DNA of 64,000 bases, taken from assembly GCF_022458985.1 (NCBI RefSeq), contig NC_061776.1, positions 1,651,575-1,715,574 of the forward strand. Reading direction: 5' to 3'. How positions within the stretch are numbered: position 1 is the stretch's first letter; every line of letters begins with the position of its first letter. Position numbers and translations under genes: made by a program. Origin of the DNA: Mugil cephalus. Lineage: Eukaryota > Chordata > Actinopteri > Mugiliformes > Mugilidae. The notes beneath the pieces were generated by a model that was given only the letters and a program-made list of their open reading frames with translations, was not told where the DNA came from and did no database searches. Positions 36,601 through 46,779 of the stretch are shown piece after piece.

Positions 36601-39600
36601 TAAATAAAACAGCATAAAGCATCATGAGGAATAAATACTGGTCAGTATCAGGAGAGTAGAATAAGTAAAACAGAATCTAGAAGAGTAAAGAAGAGTAAAC
36701 TCTAGATAGATGAAATGATTTATAACATACGTTAGTCACACTTTATATTCTGCTTGCTTTCCACCGGCACTTCCATCACTTCCTGGTTTAATAAGAGGAT
36801 GTTTCTTAACGGGTTTTTTTGCTGCTTTTATTTTGTCATCAGCCTCAGATTTACAAAAATAACTTAGAAGCACCATCATAAATAACTAGTAGTTAGTATT
36901 TCATACCCTAGAATAAGTAAAACAGAATCTACTGCAGTAAAGAAACGAATAATCCTGATTTAAACTGTGGAATAAAAATAGTTTAAATTGAAACCAGCTG
37001 ATGGTTGTTAAGTGGAAACGTTTAAAACCAGACCAGATCTCTCCTCCTCCTCCTCCTCCTCCTCCTCCTCCTCCGTGGAGTCACCGAGCTTCTCGTTCCC
37101 TCTTTCAGACCCCACTGAGGCCCCGCCCCCTCCAGACAAACTGGCCCCGCCCCCTCCAGACAAACTGGCCCCGCCCCCCATCATGCGGGAGGAGATCTGC
37201 TCTGAGATCTGTGAGTCGAAGGAGCGCTTCACCCAGTCGCTGGGGGGTCTGTCTGAGGTCCTCCCCCCTTCACCGTTCTACAGCAACACCTGCTGCTGCC
37301 AGGCCTCACCTGAGGACCCAGGTAACGTCACATGACCACTGACCCACCACTCACCTGCAGCCGTAGTCATTAGATAACTCCTCATGTTCCTCTGTCTGAT
37401 GCTTTCATTTCATTTATGTATGAAACCAACAATTATATAAAAAACATAATGGACCAAGAACCAGAGAGTATGTATCAGATTAAGAAACATATTCAGACTA
37501 TTTGGGTCCATGTCTGTTTTTATTGTCGTCTCAGTTTCTGATGTGTGGTGGTAACTTGTTCCTGTTGTTTTAACTTTAGTCCTTTTGGTAAAATGTTTGA
37601 AGAATCATTATAAAGTCAAAGTTGTTACAACAACAAAGCAAGAAGAGTCATTCGCCACTAAAAACCATTAGCGATTAGCCATTAGGCTAAAGCTCAAAGC
37701 TAAAGCAACGTGTTGCTATGAGGCGGATCCAGCTAATGATGTTCATGTGTTTGGTTCTTCACACGGGAACATGGTTAAAAAGTGTTTTTATCTCTTTATC
37801 TAAACCGAAAAATAAATAAAAGTTTCAGCAGACTCTAACATTCAGTCGCGTTATTGCTAACGTTGATTCGCCTTGAAGCAAATTAATCTGTTTTAAATGT
37901 ATTTACTATGACCGCGCTTTGGGTTTTCTGTATTTGACCTAGTAACAGAAGCTCAGGAACGAACAGGACGAAGCGTCTCTTCCTGCCTCTGGTTCTGATT
38001 CGGGTCTTTGTTCGTGTTTCAGGGTTCAGCATGAAGACCCTCCTCCTCCTCGGCTTCACCGTCTTCATCTTCACTGCTCTGGTCTCAGGGTAAAGCTGCA
38101 GTTTTATTTCCAGCTTAAACTAGCATCGCAGCGCTAACCAGGTAGCATCGGCTAATGGAGCTGGAGGATTGTTTCTCCATCTGCTATGAACCACATGATG
38201 AACCTTAGATTCATTTCAGTTGTGGAACTCTAGCACCACCTGGTGGTCACATAGTGGTACTGTAGAAACCAGGGTCCTGCTGTGTTCTGGGTCTTTTTAG
38301 ACTCTGGTTTTCCAGGACTGGTGATTAGATCTGAAGTCTTTGTTCTCATGAGTTTTTATTTCCTCCCTGCAGGTCTCTGTGGTGGAGCAGCTCCGTGACA
38401 TCCACCATGTTCCTGATGGTCACAGCTTTCATGGGTGATTATTGATTCATTTATTTATTTTTATTAAATCCCTTCTCTGGGACCTGAAAGTGAAATCTGA
38501 CACCGAGCTAAAACAAATCTGGTCCCTTTCAGTCGTCACCAAGTCTGGTCCGATGGGCGAGTGGAGGAAGGCCAAGACCGAGGTGAGTCAGAAACTTTTT
38601 ACTTCATGCAAACGCTGCAGAACGAACATTAAAAGGAACGTACGAACGTTTCAGAAACACGGCAACAAGAAGACAATAAGGGTTTTATTTAGATTAGTTT
38701 TCCATTTCTATTTATTTTATTTAAAAGATGGACATTGATTGACTTTGATGACAACTTAGGTCCGACCGATATCGTTTTTTAGAGCTGATGCAGATTCCAA
38801 CATTGGGGCATAAAAAAAATTACAATAACGACTTATCAGCTGATTAAATCAAAAGAAGTAGGAAGAGGTTTGTTCACGACGGTCACTGACTTCAGTCTGA
38901 AATACACAAGGTTTAGCTTTTATTTACACAGTGTTAATAACAATATAAATTGTCTCCAGATGCTTTACGAAAACTTTCTTGAAATGAAAAATACGATTAT
39001 GGAGGTGAAAGCGTACCGGTCACTAGCTAGCTAGCTAACATTAAGTTAACTAACGCAAGTTAGACTCTAATAATACTAATATTCTCCAACAGTAACCGTA
39101 ACTTTGATATACAGCTTTGTATATATGAGCATCATGCTAGCTTGATTTTAGCTAGCAAATGATCCAAGTGTTCCTGGAGGCTGATGGTTAATAAAGGACG
39201 TTGTTTGGTCCCAGCCCACTGGGTTCTTTGTACTAAGGCTAAGTAAGGCTAAGGCTACGGCTACGGCTACAGCTAAGGCTACGGCTAAGGCTACAGCTAA
39301 GGCTACGGCTAAGGCTACGGCTACAGCTAAGGCTACGGCTAAGGCTACGGCTATGGCTACAGCTACAGCTAAGGCTACAGCTAGGTACCTCACAGTGGTC
39401 ACGTCTGGTTCAGATGCACATTTTAGTTTTTCAGCATCTCTTTGATTCATAAATGGTTGCTCTTTGTTTCTGAGGTGGAAAAATGACGTCTTCATCACCT
39501 TATTTAGACCTGAAGTTAAGATCTGAGTCCAGACCTCAGTGACCTCAGATTTAATCGACAGAGCTAATTTCCTGAGATCGCTGGCTCAGCTTATCGCTCA

Positions 39601-39649
39601 TCATCCGACCGATTCTTTGTTTCAGGACATCACATCAAGGAATGAGTAA
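29490..39649 (+). CDS. tmem71: Transmembrane protein 71
   Basis: Eight coding exons: 29490-29520, 30463-30508, 30754-30963, 35353-35702, 37109-37321, 38023-38089, 38373-38434, 38533-38582, plus the terminal 39626-39649 (nine segments, the last carrying only DITSRNE and TAA). They sum to 1053 nt, 350 residues, with every phase matching. The identifying block is residues about 53-94: CCRRSPRLLTNGYYEVTEDSF, then DEQGNVSLTPCKTSVSYKEN and LVRVFRRRRR, which matches the human TMEM71 core (RRSPRLLTNGYY..TEDSF...YKENLVR). The C-terminal part has two hydrophobic segments (TLLLLGFTVFIFTALVSG; SVTSTMFLMVTAFM). Function is poorly known. Oddities are an expanded Gln/Asp repeat in exon 4, a triplicated PPPPDKLA in exon 5, and a large minisatellite in the intron before exon 4. 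The first two exons are inferred from phase and splice sites and are less certain. Confidence 0.87.
29527..29654 (+). repeat. CA array with TTACAT interruptions
   Basis: CA blocks broken by three (A)TTACAT / GTACAT spacers, starting six bases after the donor of tmem71 coding exon 1. With the GT array just upstream, the first coding exon lies between a GT run and a CA run, which could pair as a hairpin in the pre-mRNA. Confidence 0.95.
29773..29830 (+). repeat. Four tandem GGTCATGTGACCA units
   Basis: Four exact 13-bp copies plus a partial one. Each contains GTCATGTGAC, which resembles the MITF/TFEB-type E-box. Confidence 0.95.
30174..30213 (+). repeat. CAA microsatellite
   Basis: Twelve or so CAA units in tmem71 intron 1. 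Confidence 0.95.
30571..30611 (+). repeat. ATT microsatellite
   Basis: Thirteen ATT units in tmem71 intron 2. Confidence 0.95.
31127..33256 (+). repeat. 41-bp minisatellite, about 52 copies
   Basis: The unit is about 41 bp, built from CAATGCTAAGCTAACAGTCA followed by CCAAGGCTACATGCTACACAT. Variants (CCGAGATTACATG, CTACCAGTCATCGAG, CACATATTAATGC, CCAAGACTACATGTT) recur in sets, so larger multi-unit blocks were duplicated too. It fills the 5' half of the tmem71 intron before exon 4. There are no unique spacers and no genes inside. Confidence 0.97.
34449..35253. mobile_element. 805-bp element with 92-bp inverted ends
   Basis: 34449-34540 and 35162-35253 are near-identical inverted copies. Landmarks are AACTTCCTGAGACCCCTTGT and, read from the right, AACCTCCTGAAACCCGGCGT; both then give CCTCATAYGGGGAC, TTAAGTTTTAGGTTTTATTG and TTATTCTGCTTCATTT. 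The middle has no long open frame, so it is a non-autonomous DNA transposon in a tmem71 intron. Flanks GTAATTAT and ATTTATCT give no certain target-site duplication; the superfamily is unresolved. Confidence 0.88.
35474..35606 (+). repeat. Coding CAGGAC repeat in tmem71 exon 4
   Basis: Six-base units CAGGAC/CAGAAC/CTGGAC in frame encode a run of Gln-Asp/Gln-Glu/Gln-Asn followed by Leu-Asp pairs, about 44 residues. The mammalian protein has no such tract from memory. The encoded region is acidic and probably disordered. Confidence 0.92.
36082..36422 (+). repeat. 11-bp AGTCGGGTTAR array
   Basis: About 31 copies of AGTCRGGTTAR in the tmem71 intron before exon 5. Regularly spaced GGG on the + strand gives G-quadruplex potential, and GGGTTA matches the vertebrate telomere hexamer in permuted form, though the 11-bp period makes it not telomeric. 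Confidence 0.95.
37037..37075 (+). repeat. CTC microsatellite at tmem71 exon 5 acceptor
   Basis: About twelve CTC units, ending some 30 bp before the exon 5 acceptor (CTCTTTCAG). It probably extends the pyrimidine tract. Confidence 0.9.
38756..38900 (+). mobile_element. Fragment related to the GGGCCCGACCGATA element
   Basis: AGGTCCGACCGATATCG matches the terminus of the element at 57160. The sequence after it (TTCACGACGGTCACTGACTT, TAGCTAGCTAACATTAAGTT) also has the flavour of that element. I could not find the opposite end. Confidence 0.5.
39235..39384 (+). repeat. GGCTAC/GGCTAA/AGCTAC hexamer array
   Basis: About 25 six-base units in the last tmem71 intron, 240 bp before the final exon. 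The A/V/L-rich antisense frame there is a repeat artefact. Confidence 0.93.
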
Positions 39650-41835
39650 AGGGAAACGAGGACGGCGTCTGGGTTCGCTGCGATAAACTGGAAGAGGATC
39701 ACAAGAAGAAAAAGGTCGAACGGGACTCAGTAGAAATATCGTGTTAGTTCTTATTTCATTTATCTGTTTGCATGTGAGTTGCACTTAAAGGGCAAAAGTA
39801 GCTCTGAGCTCTGGAGAACATTTCACAGCAGCGTCAGTGTCGTTTTTTAGAGAGAGAAAACTCCTCCTGAGATGAATTTAAAGTTTTAAGCATGTTAGCT
39901 TCAGGCTAATGCTAAATGAGACGTGATCGAACGTTTAAAACGAACCAGCATCACGTGCTGGATGTTCGTTTCTAATTAAAGCTGCTGCCAAAGTGTCGAA
40001 GGAGCTCAGAGAGAAAGAGGAATTAAATATAAAGATGTATTTTAAGCGTATCTTCTGTCGTTAGGGGTGAAACTTGGAGCTTTTTTCAGAAGAAGTGACC
40101 AAACATCAGACTTTTCATGTCTGCAGCAACAATTCAGGTTTAAACTGTAAAACAAAAACAAAAAACTACCTTCTGTTTCAAATAAGAGCTGTGACTTAAA
40201 ATATAATGCACAAAGGTGAGGATTGTATTTACAACCGTGGGAGAAAAAAGCAGCATTTGTTTTTCTGAAGGAACTGAATGAAGAGTTTTAATCTAAAAAG
40301 GCCACAAACGCATTAAAGCTGCATCAGCTCAGATTTAAGAAGTAAAAGACTATTTCTGCACAAGGACTTTTTCAGACTTCCTGAAAGTCTGTTCTTTTTT
40401 TTTTTTGTTATGATAAAATTAGGATCATCATGCTGAGACTTTAATAAGTCACATGATTGACAGGTGAGTGGGCGGGGCCACAGATTAAAGGTGCATCCTC
40501 TAGACTAATTATTTTTATTACTACTGATAGAACGGGTGGTGGTGAGATCAGGCCAAAGACCAACAGGCCACTGGTTTATGTTTCTGCATAAATTTTACGT
40601 GGTTGCTACGGTTACAGCCCAGACATTCACGTCGTAGCACAAACCACCAGAAATGTAACTACGAAAGAGCTGTGATTGGTCGTCTTCGTAGTAGCATGTT
40701 TCCTGTTTCTCCGTCTCCGCGTCATGAATCAGTGATTTTACCTGAGGAGGTTCGGAGGTGCAGACGTTTGTGCGACGAATCTTTGCCGAAATGAAACAAA
40801 AATTAGCGCCAACTAGTGTTTGAGTGGAGTCATTACAGAGCGAGACAGACTGACGAGGTACGAGTAGAAATGGCTACGTGAGCTAGTGCTATAAAAGCAG
40901 CACTATAAAAGAGGCTTTTAATGTTTTCTTAGCGACGCTGGTGCAGCTTTAGATGTGAAAGTTGTTCTCGCAGCATTTTGTGGTGAAACTCTTCTTTTCC
41001 TAAGTGCCTTTACACCAGCAACATAATAATAATTAAATAATAACACAGGGACACGTGAGAAGTTAATATCTCACCTTTAATCTTAAATATGAAGCTCTTA
41101 TTTTGAAACATTTGTCTTTGAGGGAGCAATAATTCCTGGAAATGGAAGGAACCAGGAAAAAGGTTCCGTGGATTTAAATCCACAGAACCAAGAGAAACGT
41201 AAATAATTGTTTCCAACAGGAAAAGTTTGGCAAAACAAACAAACAAACTCGTCTTTAGGACTCGACGAGGGGTCGGACCTCATGAAGAATCATGTTTGGG
41301 CCTCGAGCTTCCACCGCGACGAGGAGCTGGACGTGGAGAATTAGTTCAACCCGTGAGGAAACAAAACGCAGACGAGTTGTTTTTTTGTTTTTTTCATCAT
41401 GCACCTGGAGAACAAAGTCAGTTTGTTCTTCCTCTGTTCGCTCACAAACACGGAGTCGTTCTCAGTATCAGGACGTTAAAACTGCGACTTTTCCAACGTA
41501 TGAACCAAACAAGTTTGGCTTCATTCTGAAATATGAATAGTTGTAAATAAATGAATAAAAACATGGCTGTGGCCCTGAGGCTGTGCCATTAATCGACTTT
41601 TAATCGTGATTTTGGTTGATTAAATGAACCTGGTGATATTTAAATTTAAAATGTGGGCTCTGCTGCACATCTGATCCAACCACCAGGGGGCGAACTCATG
41701 TTTGCAGCTTCATTAAGCTAAATAAATAACAAGCAGCCTCAGACTATGATCGTCATCATGTCGAGGGAAGAAGGCATCATGGTGAAGAGCTAGCGCCTCG
41801 AAAGGAAACCGCGTCCACTGATCGGACTCGTGCTG

Positions 41836-42070
41836 TCTCAAAATTATATTTGGACTTTTTTCTCAAAATTATATTTGGACTTTTTTCTCAAAATTATATT
41901 TGGACTTTTTCCTCAAAATTATATTTGGACTTTTTTCTCAAAATTATATTTGGACCTTCTAGAAATTTTTGACTTTTTTCTCAACATTTCGACTTTTTTC
42001 TCAACATCGTATTTCAAATTTTTTCTCAAAATTGGAATTAAATTTTTTTTTTCAACATTTCAAGTTTATT
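41836..42070 (+). repeat. 25-bp TCTCAAAATTATATTTGGAC repeat
   Basis: Four to five good copies of TCTCAAAATTATATTTGGAC plus a T5-6 tail, then increasingly degenerate ones. A low-complexity tract of a type common in fish. Confidence 0.9.
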
Positions 42071-43439
42071 CTCGTCATTTATACTTAAATTGCATGATGA
42101 AAAAAAATCTGCCTCTTCATTTTCTTCCTCATGGGTGAGACTAATCCACTTCATAGATGTGGGATCAGCTCTTCTTCTGTTTGTGTTTTTTTTATCGGTG
42201 TCAAACCGGACGAGCAGAAAAATCTCCTCACGTCGTGATTATCGCGCTGCGTTCATGTCACGTGGGGATTCGCAGTCTCCAGCATCTCAGCCGAGATGTG
42301 TTTGTGAATATCGTCAACGCTTTTCCGTCTCGTAGGACGTGAACGCAGCATCATGAAGGTTTGAGATCTGGTCGCACCAGGAGGATAATCTGGTTTATAT
42401 ATATATATTTTTACAGTTTGTCTGAAAATCTGATTAAAACAACAACATTTACCACGATTTCTGTTTTTAAACCCTGGTGTGACCAAACTCTGTCTCCGTC
42501 GTGGTTTTATCAAGTGCCAAATTTCTCTTTACATGTCAGAGTAGGTCAGAGAACAAAGAAAATCAACGTGTTACTGATATTTTTTACATTTTTCATACTT
42601 CTCTCGCTCTACTTTGTATTTTAAGCTGCATTTCAAATCAGTATTTTATATAAATGATGGGTCACGTTGTGTCTCAGAGTACGAAGCTCTGTCTGTAGCT
42701 TCTTTTAGCTCCACGTCTCGGATAAATCACGTCATATCTGTTCCTCGGTTGTCGGAGGAGACCAAACGGTAACGGTGGCGCCCCCTGGTGGGTCAGAAAT
42801 CAATGAACGCAGCTTTAAAGGAACAAAGTTTAGATGTTTTCTCTGTTTAGCTACTGAACATGTTGTTAATAGTGATGTAAATAGTGGTTTTTATTTTTTG
42901 TTTCCATCGACTGCACTTATTTCCGTAGGTGGAAACGTGAACTTATTACGTAACGTTTTTATTATCGTGTTCATGTTAATCAGCTGTAAAACTGTAAAAT
43001 TAAACCTTAACCGAGGCGCCGACTAGACTTTAATATAATAAGAGTGTAACTATATTATTCTACATATTTAAAATCTGCTTCCAAACTAACATTTAAAACA
43101 GTGTTTATCCGCCTGTAGGTGGCGCCGTGTGTTTTAAGATTTAACTTTACAGTGTTTTGTATCTTTGTCTCCTGAATGAAATCTGTAAATGTTTAGGATT
43201 CATTAAACACGTCATTAAAGGCAAACTGTGTTTCTGTCTGTGTGACAACGTGGAGACAGGAAGACAGGAAGTAAGTCCAAACATGGAGGAGGACGAGGAC
43301 ATTCATTTAAATGTGTCTCCAATTAACTGAGACCTGGTCTCAGTCTGTGTCAATCAGCAGCAGCGCCACCATGTGGTCAGTACGATATTATATCAGCTGA
43401 TGCCTCTGATGGATCTTTAACTACCACTGGACCAGAACC

Positions 43440-44125
43440 AGGGAGGGAGGAAGGAAAGGAAGGAAGGAAGGAAGGAGGAAACAAAAGAAAGAAGGAAGGA
43501 GGAAACAAAAGAAAGAAGGAAGGAAGGAAAGATGGAAGTAGGAAGGAAGGAGGAAACAAAGGAAGGAAGGAAGGAAGGAAGGAAGGAATGAAAGATGGAA
43601 GTAGGAAGGAAGGAGGAAACAAAAGAAGGAAGGAAGGAAGGAAGGAAGGAAGGAAGGAAGGAAGGAAGGAAAGATGGAAGTAGGAAGGAAGGAGGAAACA
43701 AAAGAAGGAAGGAAGGAAGGAAACAAAGGAAGGAAGGAAAGATGGAAGAAAGGAAGGAAGGAAGGAAGGAAAGATGGAAGGAAGGAAAGATGGAAGTAGG
43801 AAGGAAGGAAGGAGGAAACAAAAGAAGGAAGGAAGGAAGGAAGGAAGGAAGGAAAGATGGAAGTAGGAAGGAAGGAAGGAGGAAACAAAAGAAGGAAGGA
43901 AGGAAGGAAGGAAAGATGGAAGTAGGAAGGAAGGAAGGAAGGTAGGGAGGAAGGAGGAAACAAAAGAACGAAGGAAGGACGGAAGGAATGAAGGAGGAAA
44001 CAAAAGAAGGAAGGAAGGAAGGAAGGAAGGAGGAAACGAAGGAAGGAAGGAAGGAAGGAAGGAGGAAACGAAGGAAGGAAGGAAGGAAGGAAGGAAGGAA
44101 GGAAGGAAGGAAGGAAAGGAAGGGA
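43440..44125 (+). repeat. GGAA array with AAACAAAAG higher-order units
   Basis: About 690 bp of GGAA units interrupted at intervals by GGAGGAAACAAAAGAA and GGAAAGATGGAAGTAGG, which makes a second, longer periodicity. Homopurine on the + strand. The long S/F/L/P minus-strand frames are artefacts. Confidence 0.97.
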
Positions 44126-44230
44126 GATTAGAACTGAGCCTTTTAAAGTTTTTTCTCTCTGAGGAAACAAACGTCTGATGATGAAGGAAATGAAGACGTC
44201 TCCTCCCGTTCAAACATTTTCTAGTTTATA

Positions 44231-44236
44231 TTTATT
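44231..44236 (-). promoter_or_regulatory. Likely polyA signal of zinc-finger gene A
   Basis: AATAAA on the minus strand (TTTATT on +), 364 bp after the stop codon and just before the GGAA array. Confidence 0.5.
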
Positions 44237-44408
44237 TCTCATTTAATTCGTTAAGAGGAAAAAGAAGAATAAACAGAACATGAAGGAGAAGGAGGATGAA
44301 GGAGAATCAGAGGAAAATAAAACGATGCTGGAAATAAAACAGCGTCTTCAGAGTCTCCGTGTCCTCCAGCTTTGGTCCATCGTTGTTCTTCTACTCATGT
44401 GTCCCTCA

Positions 44409-44650
44409 ACGTGGAGGGACGGAAGTCAACGCCCGTCCTCTGTCCCGTGACGAACGTGTCTTAAACGTGGAGAGGACATGAAGTCATCACTGTCCTCCGT
44501 GGACAGAGACGTGTCTCCTCAAACGTGGAGAGGACATGAAGTCATCACTGTCCTCCGTGGACAGAGACGTGTCTCCTCAAACGTGGAGAGGACGTTAAAT
44601 TAAACGCCCCCCGTCCTCTGTCCCCCGTGGACGGAGACGTGTCTCCTCAG
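44409..44650. repeat. 58-bp tandem repeat overlapping the end of zinc-finger gene A
   Basis: Two near-identical 58-bp units start at 44465 and 44523. A third starting at 44581 runs into the coding end, and a more diverged one starts near 44409. In the third unit the minus strand encodes RRHVSVH, the tail of the last finger, and the others carry the same RRHVSVH-coding DNA downstream of the stop. The 3'UTR is therefore made of copies of the 3' coding end. Confidence 0.85.
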
Positions 44651-46548
44651 GTGACTGACGGATATGAACGTCTTGCTGCAGCAGGGACACCTGAACTCTT
44701 TGCAGTCCGTGTGGACGCTCATGTGGACCTTGAGCGAGCCGGACTGGGCGAAGCGTTTCCCGCAGTGGACGCAGCCGTAGCGCTTCTCGCCCGTGTGGAC
44801 GCTCTGGTGGCGTTTGAGGTTGCTGGGGTCGGAGAATCGCTTCCCGCAGAGCGAGCAGCCGAACGGCTTCTCCCCCGTGTGGACCCTCATGTGGGTTTTC
44901 AGGTTCTTCAGACACGCCAGCGTTTTCCCACAGTGGCTGCAGACGAACGTCTTCCCCGCGGAGTCGTCCCTGCCGCCCCCGTCCTGGTGTCTCCACTGTC
45001 CCCCGGGGGCGGGACCCCCGAGCAGCGGCGTCCTCTGTAGAGTCCCCTCGGCGAGGACGAACCCGCCGCCGCCGCCTGAGTCGCCAGAGACGGTTTGGTT
45101 CAGCGCCGACGAGCAGCTGGGATCTGAACCCACAGGACTCGGCAGCTCAAACACCAGACTGGGTTCAGGTCTCGGCTTCGCTGTCGCTGCCGGCGTCTTC
45201 TGTCCCGACGTGGACGTGGACGTGGACGTGGACGTGGACGTGGACGTGGAGCTGAGCGGAGCTGCTGCTGCTGCTGCTTCCTGTTTCACCCGGCGCGATG
45301 GAGACAAGTCTTTCCGTCCTTCAACAACCCGACAAAAACCTGAGAGAAGAAGAAGAAGAGAAGGTTTGAAACAACATTTGTAGTTTCTGGACAATTAAAA
45401 TTTTATTGTAGGACATAAAAAGTCTTTTTTAGCTAAATGACGTTTTATCGTAGGGAACAAGGAGACTGTTTTACTCTAATAACATAATTTATTTATTTAT
45501 TTTAATAAGATATATAAGAAGACTTTTTAAAATGTGCTTAAGTTACCAGATATAGTTCCTCGCCCTGTAAAGGGTCAAATCTTTAAAAGCTTTTAACTCA
45601 CTTTCAGGCTCCGACCGGGACCAGGACTCGTCCTCGTCCTCGTCCTCGTCCTCCACCTTGATGACTGCACTCGTTTCACCCGCAGACTAAAAACCACAGA
45701 AGAAGAAGAAGAAGAAGAATCAGGTCAGAAACTCTTCCTCGTCTTCCTCCTCTTCCTCCTCTACTCACCCTCCTCTTCGTCGGTTCCTGTCCGGAGTCGG
45801 AAGCTGGCTCCTGATTGGACGATCTGGACAGAGCTGCTTCACCTGGAGGGTGTTGAGTGGAGACGATGCATTTAAAGGACATAGTTTATTTCACCGTCGA
45901 GTTTCTATTCATGTGTATATAAAACCTCACAATAAAGTTAGAAAGTAAATAAATATTTGAGGTATTTGAGGGTCAGCGCCACATTTTCAGCTTTAGAAAA
46001 TGTGATAAATGTTTTATAGGACAGATTTATTTAATAACGGCTGGAAATATGAACTTTTGGTTATTTTAATTCTTAATTTAAATCGTACAATATGAGTTAA
46101 ACGTGGTTTTTAATGCTTGGTTTTTGGATGAAAGTGCAGTTTATGTTAATTTAGTTACGTCGATTAAACGGTTCATCTTTAACGGTTTTAACGGTCGAAC
46201 TTCATCGGTTCAACGGTTTAACGGTTTTTAACGGTTACCTGCTGCTCCGCTCCGCCTCATCTGGTTGCCCGCGAACACCTGAGCACGCGCGCGGCCGCTC
46301 GCGTGCAGCAGTGCGGCGCCGCTCGCGGTGGCCACGGCCGCTCGCAGTGCGGTCGCGCGTGCGGCTCTCAGCTCCACGAGCCGCAGCTTCCGCCGCAGCG
46401 CCTCGTTCTCTTTGCGACTCCGCGTGATCTCCAGCTGCAGCACCGAGTAGCCGCTGTCCACGAGCTCGCAGATCTCCGCCACGGCCGCGTTCGCGAGGAC
46501 CTCCATGATGGAGGCGAGCTGCGCGTGGATGCCCGCGGCCGGGGACAT
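44600..46548 (-). CDS. C2H2 zinc-finger protein A (four fingers)
   Basis: Four coding exons on the minus strand, 46548-46239, 45842-45769, 45686-45602 and 45339-44600, with GT/AG borders and 1209 nt in phase, giving 402 residues. Residues about 8-60 form the helical module (QLASIMEVLANAAVAEICEL, then VDSGYSVLQLEITRSRKENE and ALRRKLRLVEL). The third exon holds SAVIKVED plus Asp-Glu repeats; IKVE is a SUMO-type site. The last exon has a Thr-Ser repeat and four C2H2 fingers with heads FVCSHCGK, FGCSLCGK, YGCVHCGK and FRCPCCSK, linked by TGEKP, TGEKR and the atypical TDCKE. Finger 1 has Leu where the conserved Phe usually sits. Predicted helix contacts (-1,2,3,6) are C/K/N/T, D/S/N/R, Q/G/S/V and S/S/H/R. 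Probably a nuclear DNA-binding regulator; target unknown. No named ortholog recognised. Confidence 0.9.
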
Positions 46549-46750
46549 CTTCGTCGGAAGTCTCGCGTGCGTGTTTTTGAGCTGCGGAACGAGCCAAGTG
46601 AGAAAACACACGGAGACGCACGCGCCCGCTATAATCGCTTGCTCGCAGCGTCTCACGTGAAGCCGAAGAGTGAATTCTTTAGTTTTAGTTTCAGTCCGTG
46701 ACAACAAGACTCGACTCAAACCAGGAAGTGAAGCGACTGGAGCCTCTAGT

Positions 46751-46760
46751 ACGCATGCGT
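46751..46760. promoter_or_regulatory. NRF1-like palindrome in the gene A promoter
   Basis: ACGCATGCGT, close to the NRF1 consensus GCGCATGCGC, about 205 bp upstream of the gene A start codon. Confidence 0.45.
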
Positions 46761-46779
46761 CAATTTTTTTTTTTAACAA

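Larger units (their letters stand above)
39650..44230. other. Intergenic DNA between tmem71 and the zinc-finger cluster
   Basis: No supportable exon. An ATTAAA at 39975-39980 is a possible tmem71 polyA signal, and AATAAA appears at 41546 and 41554. A 25-bp tandem repeat (41836-42070) and the large GGAA array (43440-44125) lie here. Short open frames are unconvincing. Confidence 0.55.

Noticed and set aside
43377-44213. 278-codon minus-strand open frame rich in Ser, Phe, Leu, Pro
   Set aside because: It is the translation of the GGAA/CCTT array; all frames stay open because the unit is simple. No protein-like composition or splice context.
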